Below are positions 6,078 through 14,572 of a stretch of DNA of 64,000 nt, piece by piece. Numbering within the stretch: position 1 is the first letter of the stretch; the number at the start of each line of letters is the position of its first letter. Position numbers and translations under genes: made by a program. The notes under the pieces are model-generated. The model did no database searches, was not told the DNA's origin, and saw only the letters and a list, made by a program, of their open reading frames with translations. Source of the stretch: Halovibrio salipaludis (GTDB taxonomy: Bacteria; Pseudomonadota; Gammaproteobacteria; Pseudomonadales; Oleiphilaceae); contig NZ_NSKD01000011.1 of NCBI RefSeq assembly GCF_002286965.1, positions 1 to 64,000 of the forward strand, read 5' to 3'.

Positions 6078-7466
6078 TCACCCGCTTTCCAGTTCATACC
6101 CCAGCTCCAGCAGCAACCGCTCCTGCCCGTGCCCGGCGGCCAGATGGACGCCGATGGGCAGCCCCTGGTCCGTCCAGCCCATGGGCATGGAGAGTGCCGG
6201 GCCGCCGGCGGTGTTGCAGTAGGGCGTGAAGCTCACGTACGCCGACAGGCGCTCCATCAGGGTGTCGTAGGACACATCCGGGTGCAGCCAGCCCAGTTCC
6301 GGGGTGGTGTGGCCGAGCACCGGCGAGAGCAGGATGTCGTAGTCCTCGAAGAAGCGCGCGTACTGCTTCCGGGTGCGTTTGAGGCGTGTGATGATCGCCG
6401 GCAGGCGGTGCATGTTGCGCCGGAAACGTTGATAGAGCCCACGGCTGAGGCCGTCCACCTGCTCAGGGTCAAACCCTTTGCCGAAGGCGAAGCGGCCGCC
6501 GGCGGTAGCCAGGAATGACAGCATCCCCCAGTAGTGCTTGAAGTCCTCCGGGAACGAGGGATCCACCGGTGGGGCCACGGGCTCGATCCGGTGGCCGTTG
6601 AGCTCCAGCTGGTGGGCGGTGTCCTCCACGGCGCGCCGGGTGGCCTCGTCGGTCGGGGTGCCGTTGATGGAGTCCGGCATCAGGCCCACGCGGCACCGCT
6701 TATGGCCCGGCCCCTGGACATGGCCGATGGGCGGTAGTTTGCGGTTGCGGTGCACGCGTTCCATTTCGGCATGAAAGAGAGCAGTGTCACGGACCGTGCG
6801 GGTGACCACGCCTTCGCTGACCACATTGATCGGTAGTGGGCGGGCGGTTTCACTGACAGCATGGCGCCCCCGTGTGGGCTTGAGCCCGACCAGGCCGCAG
6901 CAGGCAGCGGGAATGCGGATGGAACCACCGCCATCGTTGGCATGGGCCATGGGGACGGCGCCAGCCGCCACCATGGCCGCGGACCCACCTGAGGAACCGC
7001 CGGTTGAGAATGCCGGGTTCCAGGGATTGCGGGTCGGCTCGTCGTGGGCCGGTTCGGTGGTGGCGTTGAAACCGAACTCGGGTAGAGCCGTCTTGCCAAG
7101 CAGGGTCAGGCCCGCAGCCAGGAATTCCTTTGCGTAGGCGCCGTCGTGCCTGGCCGGGTGCGGTTGGATGGCGGCGGAGCCATGGCGGCTGGGAATCCCC
7201 TTGAGGTCAGTGTTGTCCTTGAGTAGTGACGGGATGCCGGACAGACTGCCGTTTTGGCCCGGCGTACTTTTCCTTGGCTCGTCGAAGCATTCCACCACCA
7301 GGGCGTTAAGCTGCGGATCCAGCTGGCGCAGGCGTTCGATGGCCGCCCGGGTCACGTCCTGCTCGGAAACCGCACCCCGGTTGAGCCGTTCCTTCAGCGC
7401 CACCGCATCATCATTGCCCAGGGCATCGTCCTGGAAGGCATGGATCTTCGGCGTTGGGTCTGTCAT
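6078..7466 (-). CDS. Amidase-signature family hydrolase
   Basis: 462 aa with the full Ser-cisSer-Lys triad of amidase-signature enzymes: Lys83 in SLLKDN, the GGSSGGSAA glycine/serine loop at 156-164 and the nucleophile Ser182 in DGGGSIRIPA. Such enzymes hydrolyse amide or aryl-amide bonds in the cytoplasm; the substrate cannot be read from sequence. The gene starts only 12 nt after atuH, with GAGGGA before the ATG, so it is probably the last gene of the atu transcript. No amidase belongs to the described atu pathway, which makes this an addition; it could release a carboxylic acid from an amide-linked substrate that then feeds the pathway, but that is speculation. Confidence 0.85.
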   Translation of the reverse strand: MTDPTPKIHAFQDDALGNDDAVALKERLNRGAVSEQDVTRAAIERLRQLDPQLNALVVECFDEPRKSTPGQNGSLSGIPSLLKDNTDLKGIPSRHGSAAIQPHPARHDGAYAKEFLAAGLTLLGKTALPEFGFNATTEPAHDEPTRNPWNPAFSTGGSSGGSAAMVAAGAVPMAHANDGGGSIRIPAACCGLVGLKPTRGRHAVSETARPLPINVVSEGVVTRTVRDTALFHAEMERVHRNRKLPPIGHVQGPGHKRCRVGLMPDSINGTPTDEATRRAVEDTAHQLELNGHRIEPVAPPVDPSFPEDFKHYWGMLSFLATAGGRFAFGKGFDPEQVDGLSRGLYQRFRRNMHRLPAIITRLKRTRKQYARFFEDYDILLSPVLGHTTPELGWLHPDVSYDTLMERLSAYVSFTPYCNTAGGPALSMPMGWTDQGLPIGVHLAAGHGQERLLLELGYELESG

Positions 7467-7478
7467 CGATACACTCCC

Positions 7479-9302
7479 TCAGAATGCGATCTCGCCGCGG
7501 TCGATGGCCGCCACGGTGGCCTTGTCCAGTTCCTGGTAACCGTTGCCGCCCGGCAGCAGCGCGAACACCTGATCGCCTTCGTCGCCCGGGTGCCAGGCCT
7601 GCTTCTGGAGGTCGGTTTTCTTGTACTTGAAAGTGCCGGTGGTCTCGATGGCTTCGGTCAGCCGCAGGAAGACAGGCACTGCGTAGGGCGGCAGGTTGTC
7701 CTTCAGGTAGCGGTGGAAGGCATCCATATCCGGCGCCTGGTCACGCGGCACCAGGGTGGCCATGCCCGCCTTGCCATCGTGGCCCGGGATGGTCACGCCG
7801 TAGACGACAATGTCCTCAAAGCCGCCGAAGCCGTCGATGATGTTTTCCACCTCGTTGGTGGAGACGTTCTCGCCCTTCCAGCGGAAGGTGTCGCCCATGC
7901 GGTCGACGAACTGCAGGTGGCGCCAGCCGATGTCGCGCATCATGTCGCCGGTGTTGAACCAGGCGTCGCCTTTTTTGAAGGCGTCCCGGATGATGGACTT
8001 CTCGGTGTCTTCCTTGCGGGTGTAGCCCTCGAAGTTCCACTTCTGGTTGATCTCGCCGATCAGCAGGCCGGGCTCGCCCTTCGCGACTTCCTGCAGCTTG
8101 CCCTGGTTATCCCGGATGGGTTCCTTGGTGCCTTCCTTCACTTTTACGAGCTTGTAGGGGGCCGTGGACATGCCCACCGTGCAGTCGAGATTGAAGACAT
8201 TGGTGAACCCGATGTTGCCTTCGCTGGAGGCGTAGAACTCCGCTACCTGTTCGATACCGAAGCGTTCCTTGAACTCGCTCCAGATGGAGGGGCGGAGCCC
8301 ATTACCGATCATCTTACGCAGTGGATGGTTGCGATCCTGGGAGGTGGCCGGCTGGTTCAGCAGGTAGCGGCAGAGTTCGCCCACATACCCGAAGGTGGTG
8401 GCGCCGTAGTAGCGCACGTCATCCCAGAAGCGGCTGGCGCTGAACCGGCGTTTCATGACCAGCGATGAAGAGCCGGAGAGCACCGACCCCCAGCACACCA
8501 GCAGCGCGGTGCCGTGGTAGAAGGGCAGGCTGCAGTAGAGTACATCGTCCGGCGTCATGTTCAGCGCCATGAGCCCGAAGCTGCCGCTGGCCTTGAAGAA
8601 CTTGCGGTGGCTGCTCGGGGCTGCCTTGGGCAGGCCGGTGGTGCCGGAGGTGTAGATGTAGACGGCGGTGTCGCCGAGCCGGGGCGGGTCCTTGGGGGCC
8701 GGGTCGAGTGTGTCGACGGCACTGATGGCCTCGGCGAGATTGGTATAGCCTTCCGGGGCATCGCCGAAGTCGCTGCGGGTATCCCGGTCGGCAAGGTACA
8801 GCAGGGTGTTGTCGCCCTCCGGGGTGACGCGGTCCCGTATGGCTTCAAACGTGTCCAGGAGTTCCTCGCCCACCACGATCTTTTCCGGCTCGACCAGGCC
8901 AATGCTGTGTACGAGGACGTCACCTTTCTGCGAGGTATTGAGCATGGCGCAGGCAATGCCCATCTTGCCTGCGCCGGTGACGACCGCCAGGAGTTCCGGG
9001 CGGTTCTCAAGCAGAACGCCAATGGTGTCACCGCGCTTCAGACCCTGGCTTCGGAACCAGTGGGCGTACTGGTTGGCCCATTGGTTGAACTGGTGCCAGG
9101 TGAGGGTCTGCTCGCCGTAGTGGATGGCGGCGTTCTCGCTGTGGCGGCGCGCGTTGCGCTCGACGAAGGTGCCGATGCTCTGGGGCTTGTCGTCGTTGCT
9201 CAGGGAATAGTAATAGAGGCCCCGGGCCATGTAGGGGGCTTTGCGGATGAGGCCGGGGACTTTGCGGATGACGTCGGTTGCTGTGATCTGGTCCGTGGTC
9301 AT
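7479..9302 (-). CDS. atuH: Acyl-CoA synthetase of the atu cluster (AtuH-like)
   Basis: 607-aa ANL-superfamily adenylating enzyme. The AMP-binding P-loop-like motif YTSGTTGLPKAAPSSHR and the YASSEGNIGF segment place it in the long/very-long-chain acyl-CoA synthetase (FadD6/FATP-like) branch. The C-terminal part has the GDTFRWKGENVSTNEVE motif that ends at the hinge. It activates carboxylic acids to acyl-CoA with ATP. Being the eighth gene of the atu series, it likely makes citronellyl-CoA or geranyl-CoA from the acids formed by oxidation of citronellol or geraniol. A structured inverted repeat separates it from atuG. The specific substrate is inferred from order, not from residues. Confidence 0.85.
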   Translation of the reverse strand: MTTDQITATDVIRKVPGLIRKAPYMARGLYYYSLSNDDKPQSIGTFVERNARRHSENAAIHYGEQTLTWHQFNQWANQYAHWFRSQGLKRGDTIGVLLENRPELLAVVTGAGKMGIACAMLNTSQKGDVLVHSIGLVEPEKIVVGEELLDTFEAIRDRVTPEGDNTLLYLADRDTRSDFGDAPEGYTNLAEAISAVDTLDPAPKDPPRLGDTAVYIYTSGTTGLPKAAPSSHRKFFKASGSFGLMALNMTPDDVLYCSLPFYHGTALLVCWGSVLSGSSSLVMKRRFSASRFWDDVRYYGATTFGYVGELCRYLLNQPATSQDRNHPLRKMIGNGLRPSIWSEFKERFGIEQVAEFYASSEGNIGFTNVFNLDCTVGMSTAPYKLVKVKEGTKEPIRDNQGKLQEVAKGEPGLLIGEINQKWNFEGYTRKEDTEKSIIRDAFKKGDAWFNTGDMMRDIGWRHLQFVDRMGDTFRWKGENVSTNEVENIIDGFGGFEDIVVYGVTIPGHDGKAGMATLVPRDQAPDMDAFHRYLKDNLPPYAVPVFLRLTEAIETTGTFKYKKTDLQKQAWHPGDEGDQVFALLPGGNGYQELDKATVAAIDRGEIAF

Positions 9303-9328
9303 GGCGATCCTTGTTTAGCTCGTTGCAG

Positions 9329-9440
9329 GAGGGGGAGCGGGGCACCCTTCACGGGAAACGCTGTAAATACATCCCTGTACGCTGCTCTTCCGCCATCCAT
9401 GGCTCCAGAGCTTCCCGTGAAGGGTGCCCCGCTCCCCCTC
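9329..9440. repeat. Structured intergenic inverted repeat, copy 1 (atuG/atuH gap)
   Basis: Arms 9329-9357 and 9412-9440 are perfectly complementary over 29 bp (GAGGGGGAGCGG... and its complement). The 54-nt centre holds two small hairpins, TAC-ATCCCT-GTA and GCC-ATCCAT-GGC. Copies at 14376 and 17119 have different arms but the same layout and loop bases. The element fills almost the whole gap between atuG and atuH. It could fold in DNA or in the operon mRNA as a three-way junction. Confidence 0.85.
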
Positions 9441-9460
9441 ATCGAGCTCGTTGCTGGTCT

Positions 9461-10294
9461 TCAGTCGTCGAGGAAAAAGTCCTTCATCAGCTCCGGTCCG
9501 TTCGGGTCGTACCGGTAGTGCTCCAGGTCCGTCACGCCTTCTTCCGCCAGTACGTCATCGTCGATCAGGCACTGCCCGGTGGTGCGCGACGGTGGGCGCT
9601 GGAGGATGGCGGCTGCGGCGTCGCCCATGATCTCGGGTTTGCGGCCTTTCGCCATCAGGTCCGGGCCACCCACTTCGAATTCAATGGCGGCCGTGGACAC
9701 CAGGGTTCGCGGCCAGAGCGAGTTCACCGCGACTGGCATTTTGCGGAACTCTTCCGCCATGCCGATGGTGAGCATGGACATGCCGTACTTGCTCATGGTG
9801 TAGGGCGCATTGTTGGCGAACCACTTGGGGTTGAGGCTGATCGGTGGCGCTAGGTTCAGGATGTGGCCGTGATCGGATTCGCGCAGCCAGGGCAGTGCGG
9901 CCTGGCTGCAGACGAAGACGGCGCGTGCGTTGATCGACTGCATCAGGTCGTAGCGTTTGACCGGCAGGTCGGCGACGCCCTGCAGGCGGATCGCGCCGGC
10001 GTTGTTGACCAGGCAGTCGATGCCACCGAAGTGGTCAGCGGCTTTCTGCATGACCTCGCCCACCTGGTTTTCGTCCTGGACGTCCAGCTTCAGCGCCAGT
10101 GCCCGGCTGCCCTCGGCCTCCACTTCCTCGGCGACGGTGTGGATGGTGCCAGGAAGCTTGGGGTGAGGCTCGTCCGATTTGGCGGCGATCACGATGTTGG
10201 CGCCCTGGCGCGCGCAGGCCAGCGCAATGGCGCGGCCGATGCCGCGGCTGCCGCCGGTGATAAGGACCGTTTTTCCGTTCAGGTTACTTGTCAT
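9461..10294 (-). CDS. atuG: Short-chain dehydrogenase/reductase AtuG-like
   Basis: 277-aa SDR with the NAD(P)-binding TGGSRGIG motif at 13-20, NNAG at about 96 and the catalytic YTMSK motif. The sequence resembles the hydroxysteroid-dehydrogenase-like-2 branch (APPISLNPKWFANNAPYTMSKYG). In the atu pathway two SDRs, AtuB and AtuG, are candidates for oxidising the terpene alcohol/aldehyde or a later hydroxyacyl-CoA; which does what is not settled by sequence. Its ATG lies inside the end of atuF (11-nt overlap), so translation is probably coupled. Confidence 0.85.
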   Translation of the reverse strand: MTSNLNGKTVLITGGSRGIGRAIALACARQGANIVIAAKSDEPHPKLPGTIHTVAEEVEAEGSRALALKLDVQDENQVGEVMQKAADHFGGIDCLVNNAGAIRLQGVADLPVKRYDLMQSINARAVFVCSQAALPWLRESDHGHILNLAPPISLNPKWFANNAPYTMSKYGMSMLTIGMAEEFRKMPVAVNSLWPRTLVSTAAIEFEVGGPDLMAKGRKPEIMGDAAAAILQRPPSRTTGQCLIDDDVLAEEGVTDLEHYRYDPNGPELMKDFFLDD

Positions 10295-12275
10295 TGTTGC
10301 TCTCCGCGTCGCGTGAGGCGTCGGCCGTGACGGTCATCAGGATCTGGCGGGTTCGCACCTGGTCGCCGGTGCTGACCCGGACCCCGGTGATCTCACCGTC
10401 GCGATCGGCCCTGAGTGGGTGTTCCATCTTCATTGCTTCCAGTACCGCCAGTGTCTGGCCGGCCTGGACCCGGTCACCCTCGGTCACGCTCACTTCAACG
10501 ACGGCGCCATCCATTGTGGCGCGGACCTCGCCGCTGCCCTGTTCGTCGGCCCGCCGGGCCGGAGCGTGGGTCGTGTCCTCAAAACGCAGGGCGCGACCCT
10601 TGGCGTGACAATATAGGGTTGATCCGACAATCTGATATTGGCTCTTCTGACGCACACCGTCGAGGGTGACGACCAACTCATTCGCATCCTGGGACTCAAT
10701 CCGCAGCTCATGGCGGATTTCACCGACTTGCGCCTCGATCAGGCCCCGCTGATCGGTCAGCCGGACCCACTGCTGGTGCTCACCGGTCGCCAGCTGGATC
10801 GGGCAGGCACTGGGCAGGCTGTTGCTCCAGCCCGCGTGATCCTCAAGGGGGCCGGTGGTGCCTGTCCGGTACAGGATGAGCGCCGCCAGCGCCAGTTCCG
10901 CGGTTGTGGGTTCAAGCGGGGACAGGCTGGGGTCGCCCTGGAATTCGGTCTCAAGGAAGGCCGTGGTGGCCTCGCCGGCGGCAAAGGTTTCATGGGCGAG
11001 GATGCGGGAGAGAAACCAGGCGTTGTGCGTGACGCCGAGCAGGACCGTATCCTCGAGGGATCGGATCAGCCTGCGCCGGGCGCTGTCGCGGTCCTGGCCG
11101 CGCGCCACGACCTTGGCGATCATCGGGTCGTAGTGCGGCGTAACCGCGTTTCCTTCGCGGATGCCGTCATCCACGCGGATACCGTCGCCCAGGGCGGGGC
11201 GCCAGCGGTGGAGCGGGCCGGTCTGAGGCATGTACCCCTGAGCGGGATCCTCGGCATAGAGCCGGACTTCGATGGCGTGGCCCTGAATGCGGACATCCGA
11301 CTGCTGCAACGGCAGTGGTTCACTCTGGGCGACCCGGAGCTGCAGTTCCACCAGGTCCAGCCCCGTGACTTCCTCGGTGACCGGGTGCTCCACCTGCAGG
11401 CGCGTGTTCATCTCCAGGAAGTAGAAGTTCCGCGCCTCGTCCACGATGAACTCCACCGTGCCGGCGCCCACATAACCACAGGCCTGGGCGGCCTTCACCG
11501 CCGCATCGCCCATGGCCTGACGCATGGATTCATCGACGAACGGTGAGGGCGCTTCCTCGACCACTTTCTGGTGACGGCGCTGAACGGAGCAGTCCCGTTC
11601 CCCCAGATGGATGGCATGACCCTGCTGATCCGCGAACACCTGGATCTCGATGTGTCGCGGCCGGACGATCGCCTTTTCCAGGATCAGCTCCCCGTCGCCG
11701 AAGGCCGACTCCGCCTCTGAGCGGGCCCGGGCCAGCTCATCCGCCAGTTTGTCGGGCTCATGCACCAGCCGCATGCCTCGTCCGCCGCCACCGGCGGACG
11801 CCTTGATCATCACCGGGTACCCGATCTCCTCGGCGGCCTTCTGCCAGGGGGAGGGATCCGTCTCCGCGCTCTGGAAGCCCGGCACCGTCGGTACGCCCGC
11901 CTCGGCCATCGCCTCCTTGGATCGCCGTTTGCTCCCCATCAGCTCCATGGCATGTGCTGGCGGCCCGATGAAGGTGATCCCGTGTTCCGCGCAGGCTGAG
12001 ACGAACGCCGCGTTTTCCGACAGGAACCCATACCCCGGATGGATTGCATCCGCCCCGGTCAGGCGCGCCGCCTCCAGGATGGCCTCAATATTCAGGTACG
12101 ACTCACCCGCCGGCGCCGGCCCCACGCGAACCGCTTCATCCGCCACCCGCACATGCGGCGCGTCCCGGTCCGCATCACTGAACACCGCCACCGTCCGATA
12201 ACCCATCGCCTGGGCCGTCCGGTTGATCCGCACCGCGATCTCGCCACGGTTGGCAATAAGAACCTTATTGAACAT
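10284..12275 (-). CDS. atuF: Geranyl-CoA carboxylase biotin-containing alpha subunit
   Basis: 663 aa. The biotin carboxylase domain comes first (LIANRGEIAVRI at the N-terminus, ATP-grasp loop KASAGGGGRGMR, ERDCSVQRRHQK, EMNTRLQVEHPVTE), followed by a linker and a C-terminal biotinyl domain with EAMKMEH, whose Lys carries biotin. It carboxylates biotin with bicarbonate and ATP and passes the carboxyl group to the AtuC beta subunit. Alone it could equally be a methylcrotonyl-CoA carboxylase alpha subunit (LiuD); the presence of atuA, atuB and atuD in the P. aeruginosa order favours geranyl-CoA carboxylase. It overlaps atuG by 11 nt. Confidence 0.85.
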   Translation of the reverse strand: MFNKVLIANRGEIAVRINRTAQAMGYRTVAVFSDADRDAPHVRVADEAVRVGPAPAGESYLNIEAILEAARLTGADAIHPGYGFLSENAAFVSACAEHGITFIGPPAHAMELMGSKRRSKEAMAEAGVPTVPGFQSAETDPSPWQKAAEEIGYPVMIKASAGGGGRGMRLVHEPDKLADELARARSEAESAFGDGELILEKAIVRPRHIEIQVFADQQGHAIHLGERDCSVQRRHQKVVEEAPSPFVDESMRQAMGDAAVKAAQACGYVGAGTVEFIVDEARNFYFLEMNTRLQVEHPVTEEVTGLDLVELQLRVAQSEPLPLQQSDVRIQGHAIEVRLYAEDPAQGYMPQTGPLHRWRPALGDGIRVDDGIREGNAVTPHYDPMIAKVVARGQDRDSARRRLIRSLEDTVLLGVTHNAWFLSRILAHETFAAGEATTAFLETEFQGDPSLSPLEPTTAELALAALILYRTGTTGPLEDHAGWSNSLPSACPIQLATGEHQQWVRLTDQRGLIEAQVGEIRHELRIESQDANELVVTLDGVRQKSQYQIVGSTLYCHAKGRALRFEDTTHAPARRADEQGSGEVRATMDGAVVEVSVTEGDRVQAGQTLAVLEAMKMEHPLRADRDGEITGVRVSTGDQVRTRQILMTVTADASRDAESNNDK

Positions 12276-12342
12276 CCATCACCCCTCATCGGTGGTGTAG
12301 TTATTTTCCACCGGCAACACACTCAGCCGTCTGGAAAACAGA

Positions 12343-13158
12343 CTATTCCTCGGCCCAGGAAGGCTTGCGCTTCTGCATGAACGCCGTCGTCCCTTCCTGC
12401 CCCTCGTCACCGCGCACCGCCCCGGCAAAGTCCCGGGCCGCCTTGTCGAGCAGTGCGTCCAAAGGCTCCGATTCGACTGACAGCAGAAGCTCCTTGGTCA
12501 TCCGCGACGCGTGCGGTGCACAATGCCGGATCCGCTCCAAAAGCTGCTCCAGCTTCTGATCCAGCTCCTCACCGGACTTGGCAAAGTCATGCACAACGCC
12601 AAGCCAGAACGCCTCACTCCCATCAAACCGATGCCCCGTCAACGCCAGCCGCCGCGCCTGGGTCAGCCCGATCCGACGCACCACAAAGGGCGCGATCTGC
12701 GCCGGCGTGATCCCCAGGGTCGTCTCCGGCAGCCCGAATTTCGCGCTCTCCAGGCACAGGGCGACATCTGACACACAGGCCAGCCCGAAACCGCCGCCCA
12801 TGACGACGCCCTCCAGTACCGCGACCGTCGTCTGCGGCGCCGATTCCGCTTCGCTCAACAGATGCCCGAACGCCCGGTTCAGCTCAAAGATCGGATCACT
12901 GCCATCCTCCGCCTTCTGCCCACGCGCCGAGGCCATGTCCTTCACATCACCCCCGGCACAGAAGTGCCCGCCGGTGCCGCGCAGGACCACGGCCCGCACC
13001 CCCGTGTCGTCGCGAATGGCGGCAAACACCGAGCGCAGCTCGTGAACCATGGCCAGGCTCATGGCATTGCGGCTGTCCGGCCGGTTGAGGGTGAGATGCA
13101 GGATGCTGCCGGACTGTTCCAGTTTCAGCGTCTCGCACTCGGGGAGGGTGGCCATCAC
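12343..13158 (-). CDS. atuE: Enoyl-CoA hydratase (isohexenylglutaconyl-CoA hydratase)
   Basis: 271-aa crotonase-fold protein with the oxyanion-hole segments HFCAGGDVKDM and EGVVMGGGFGLACVSDVAL and the downstream FGLPETTLGITPAQ region. In acyclic terpene breakdown AtuE hydrates isohexenylglutaconyl-CoA made by geranyl-CoA carboxylase, giving 3-hydroxy-3-isohexenylglutaryl-CoA. The start overlaps the atuD stop by 4 nt (ATGA), typical of translational coupling. A liuC-type methylglutaconyl-CoA hydratase is the alternative, less likely here because of the surrounding genes. Confidence 0.85.
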   Translation of the reverse strand: MMATLPECETLKLEQSGSILHLTLNRPDSRNAMSLAMVHELRSVFAAIRDDTGVRAVVLRGTGGHFCAGGDVKDMASARGQKAEDGSDPIFELNRAFGHLLSEAESAPQTTVAVLEGVVMGGGFGLACVSDVALCLESAKFGLPETTLGITPAQIAPFVVRRIGLTQARRLALTGHRFDGSEAFWLGVVHDFAKSGEELDQKLEQLLERIRHCAPHASRMTKELLLSVESEPLDALLDKAARDFAGAVRGDEGQEGTTAFMQKRKPSWAEE

Positions 13159-14321
13159 GAGTCTCCTTTCTGCTTGCCGGGCAGGGTGCCCATGAGTTTG
13201 CAGATGATGCCGAGCATGATCTCGTCGGCCCCTCCGCCCACTGACACCAGGCGCACGTCGCGGTAGGCGCGGGAGACCGGGTTATCCCACATGTAGCCGT
13301 TGCCGCCCCAGTACTGCAGGCAGGCGTCTGTCACTTCGCGGCCCAGACGCCCGGCCTTGAGCTTGGCCATGGAGGCGAGCTGGGTCACATCCTTCTGGGC
13401 CACATGCAGCTCGCAGGCCTGGTAGGTGAGGGCGCGCAGGGCCTCGATCTCGGTCTGGAGCTCGGCCATGCGGAAGTGGATGGCCTGGTTGTTGATCAGC
13501 GGCTGGCCGAAGGTTTCGCGCTCGCGGCAGTAGTCGATGGTCTTATCCACGCAGCCTTCCAGCGCCTTGATGACGTTGGCGGCGCCCCAGAGGCGTTCCT
13601 CCTGGAACTGCAGCATCTGCATCATGAAACCGGTGCCTTCGGCGCCGATGCGGTTGCGCTTGGGCACGCGCACGTCGTCGAAGAAGACCTGAGCGGTCTC
13701 GGAAGAGCGCATGCCGAGCTTGTCCAGGTGCGGCGCGACGCTGATGCCGGGTGTGTCCATGGGGACGATGATCAGGCTCTTGTTCTTGTGCGGCTTGTCA
13801 TCGCTGGTGTTGGCCAGCAGGCAGATGAAGTCGGCACTGGGGGCGTTGGTGATCCACATCTTGTGGCCGTTGATGATGTAGTCGTCGCCGTCGGATTTGG
13901 CGTTGGTCTTCAGTCCCGCGACGTCCGAGCCCGCGCCGACTTCGCTGACGCCGATGCAGCCGACCTTCTCGCCGGTGATGGCGGGGCGCAGGAATTCTTC
14001 TTTCTGCTCGGTGGAACCGAAACGGGCCAGGGCCGGAGTGCACATGTCGGTCTGGACGCCGATGGACAGGGGCACGCCGCCGGCGGCGGCGATTCCGAAT
14101 TCCTCGGCGGCGACGAGGTTGTAGCTGTAGTCGAGGCCCATGCCGCCGTAGTCCTCGGGTTTCTGGATGCCGAGGAGGCTGAGGTCGCCGAGTTTCCTGA
14201 AGATCTCGTGGATGGGGTAGCGGCCCTCGCGTTCCCATTCATCGCAGTTGGGGTTGATTTCCTTCTCCACGAAATCGCGGACGGTTTTTCTTAGGGCCTG
14301 GTGTTCTTCGGTGAATTGCAT
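13155..14321 (-). CDS. atuD: Acyl-CoA dehydrogenase (citronellyl-CoA dehydrogenase)
   Basis: 388-aa FAD-dependent acyl-CoA dehydrogenase. Recognisable parts are the N-terminal helical domain, GVSEVGAGSDVAGLKT and the KMWITNAPSADF region that binds FAD and substrate, a QFQEERLWGA segment, and the C-terminal QYWGGNGYMWDNPVSRAYRDVR stretch. The usual catalytic Glu appears to be in a GG-AD-E-ML segment near the C-terminus. It should oxidise citronellyl-CoA to geranyl-CoA, which lets citronellol enter the pathway. A structured repeat and a REP-like palindrome lie between it and atuC. Confidence 0.85.
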   Translation of the reverse strand: MQFTEEHQALRKTVRDFVEKEINPNCDEWEREGRYPIHEIFRKLGDLSLLGIQKPEDYGGMGLDYSYNLVAAEEFGIAAAGGVPLSIGVQTDMCTPALARFGSTEQKEEFLRPAITGEKVGCIGVSEVGAGSDVAGLKTNAKSDGDDYIINGHKMWITNAPSADFICLLANTSDDKPHKNKSLIIVPMDTPGISVAPHLDKLGMRSSETAQVFFDDVRVPKRNRIGAEGTGFMMQMLQFQEERLWGAANVIKALEGCVDKTIDYCRERETFGQPLINNQAIHFRMAELQTEIEALRALTYQACELHVAQKDVTQLASMAKLKAGRLGREVTDACLQYWGGNGYMWDNPVSRAYRDVRLVSVGGGADEIMLGIICKLMGTLPGKQKGDS

Positions 14322-14375
14322 TTGTTATTGGCCTCTATGTTGTCTCTAGGTTGTTGTGTCTTTGCCGGGCTCTGA

Positions 14376-14471
14376 AGTGGGGGATTCTTTCCGGGACCGC
14401 TGTGAACCCATCCATGGGCGCTGGCGCGATGACATCCCTGTCATCGAGCCTCCCGGAAAGAATCCCCCACT
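14376..14471. repeat. Structured intergenic inverted repeat, copy 2 (atuC/atuD gap)
   Basis: Arms 14376-14396 and 14451-14471 are perfectly complementary over 21 bp, with five more outer pairs after one mismatch. The centre has hairpins CCC-ATCCAT-GGG (14407-14418) and GATGAC-ATCCCT-GTCATC. The centre is nearly identical to copy 3, while the arms differ completely in sequence yet keep pairing. Confidence 0.85.
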
Positions 14472-14518
14472 CCAGAGCCATCCGAGCGTGTGAGTAACGC
14501 CGCTACAGCCTTGTCTTG

Positions 14519-14541
14519 TGTAGGAGCGAGCTTGCTCGCGA
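14519..14541. repeat. REP-like palindrome
   Basis: TGTAGGAGCGAGCTTGCTCGC, containing GCGAGC-TT-GCTCGC (14526-14539), matches the style of repetitive extragenic palindromes common in Pseudomonas genomes. It sits between the structured repeat and the atuC stop codon. REP elements affect mRNA stability and are mobilised by RAYT transposases; none is visible here. Confidence 0.65.
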
Positions 14542-14572
14542 TTGTTTTCCATATCGTCTGCAAAGCAGCCTC

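Noticed and set aside
7254-8468. 404-codon plus-strand frame opposite the amidase and atuH genes
   Set aside because: It is the antisense shadow of a GC-rich coding region; the minus-strand frame has clear acyl-CoA synthetase motifs and the plus frame has none.
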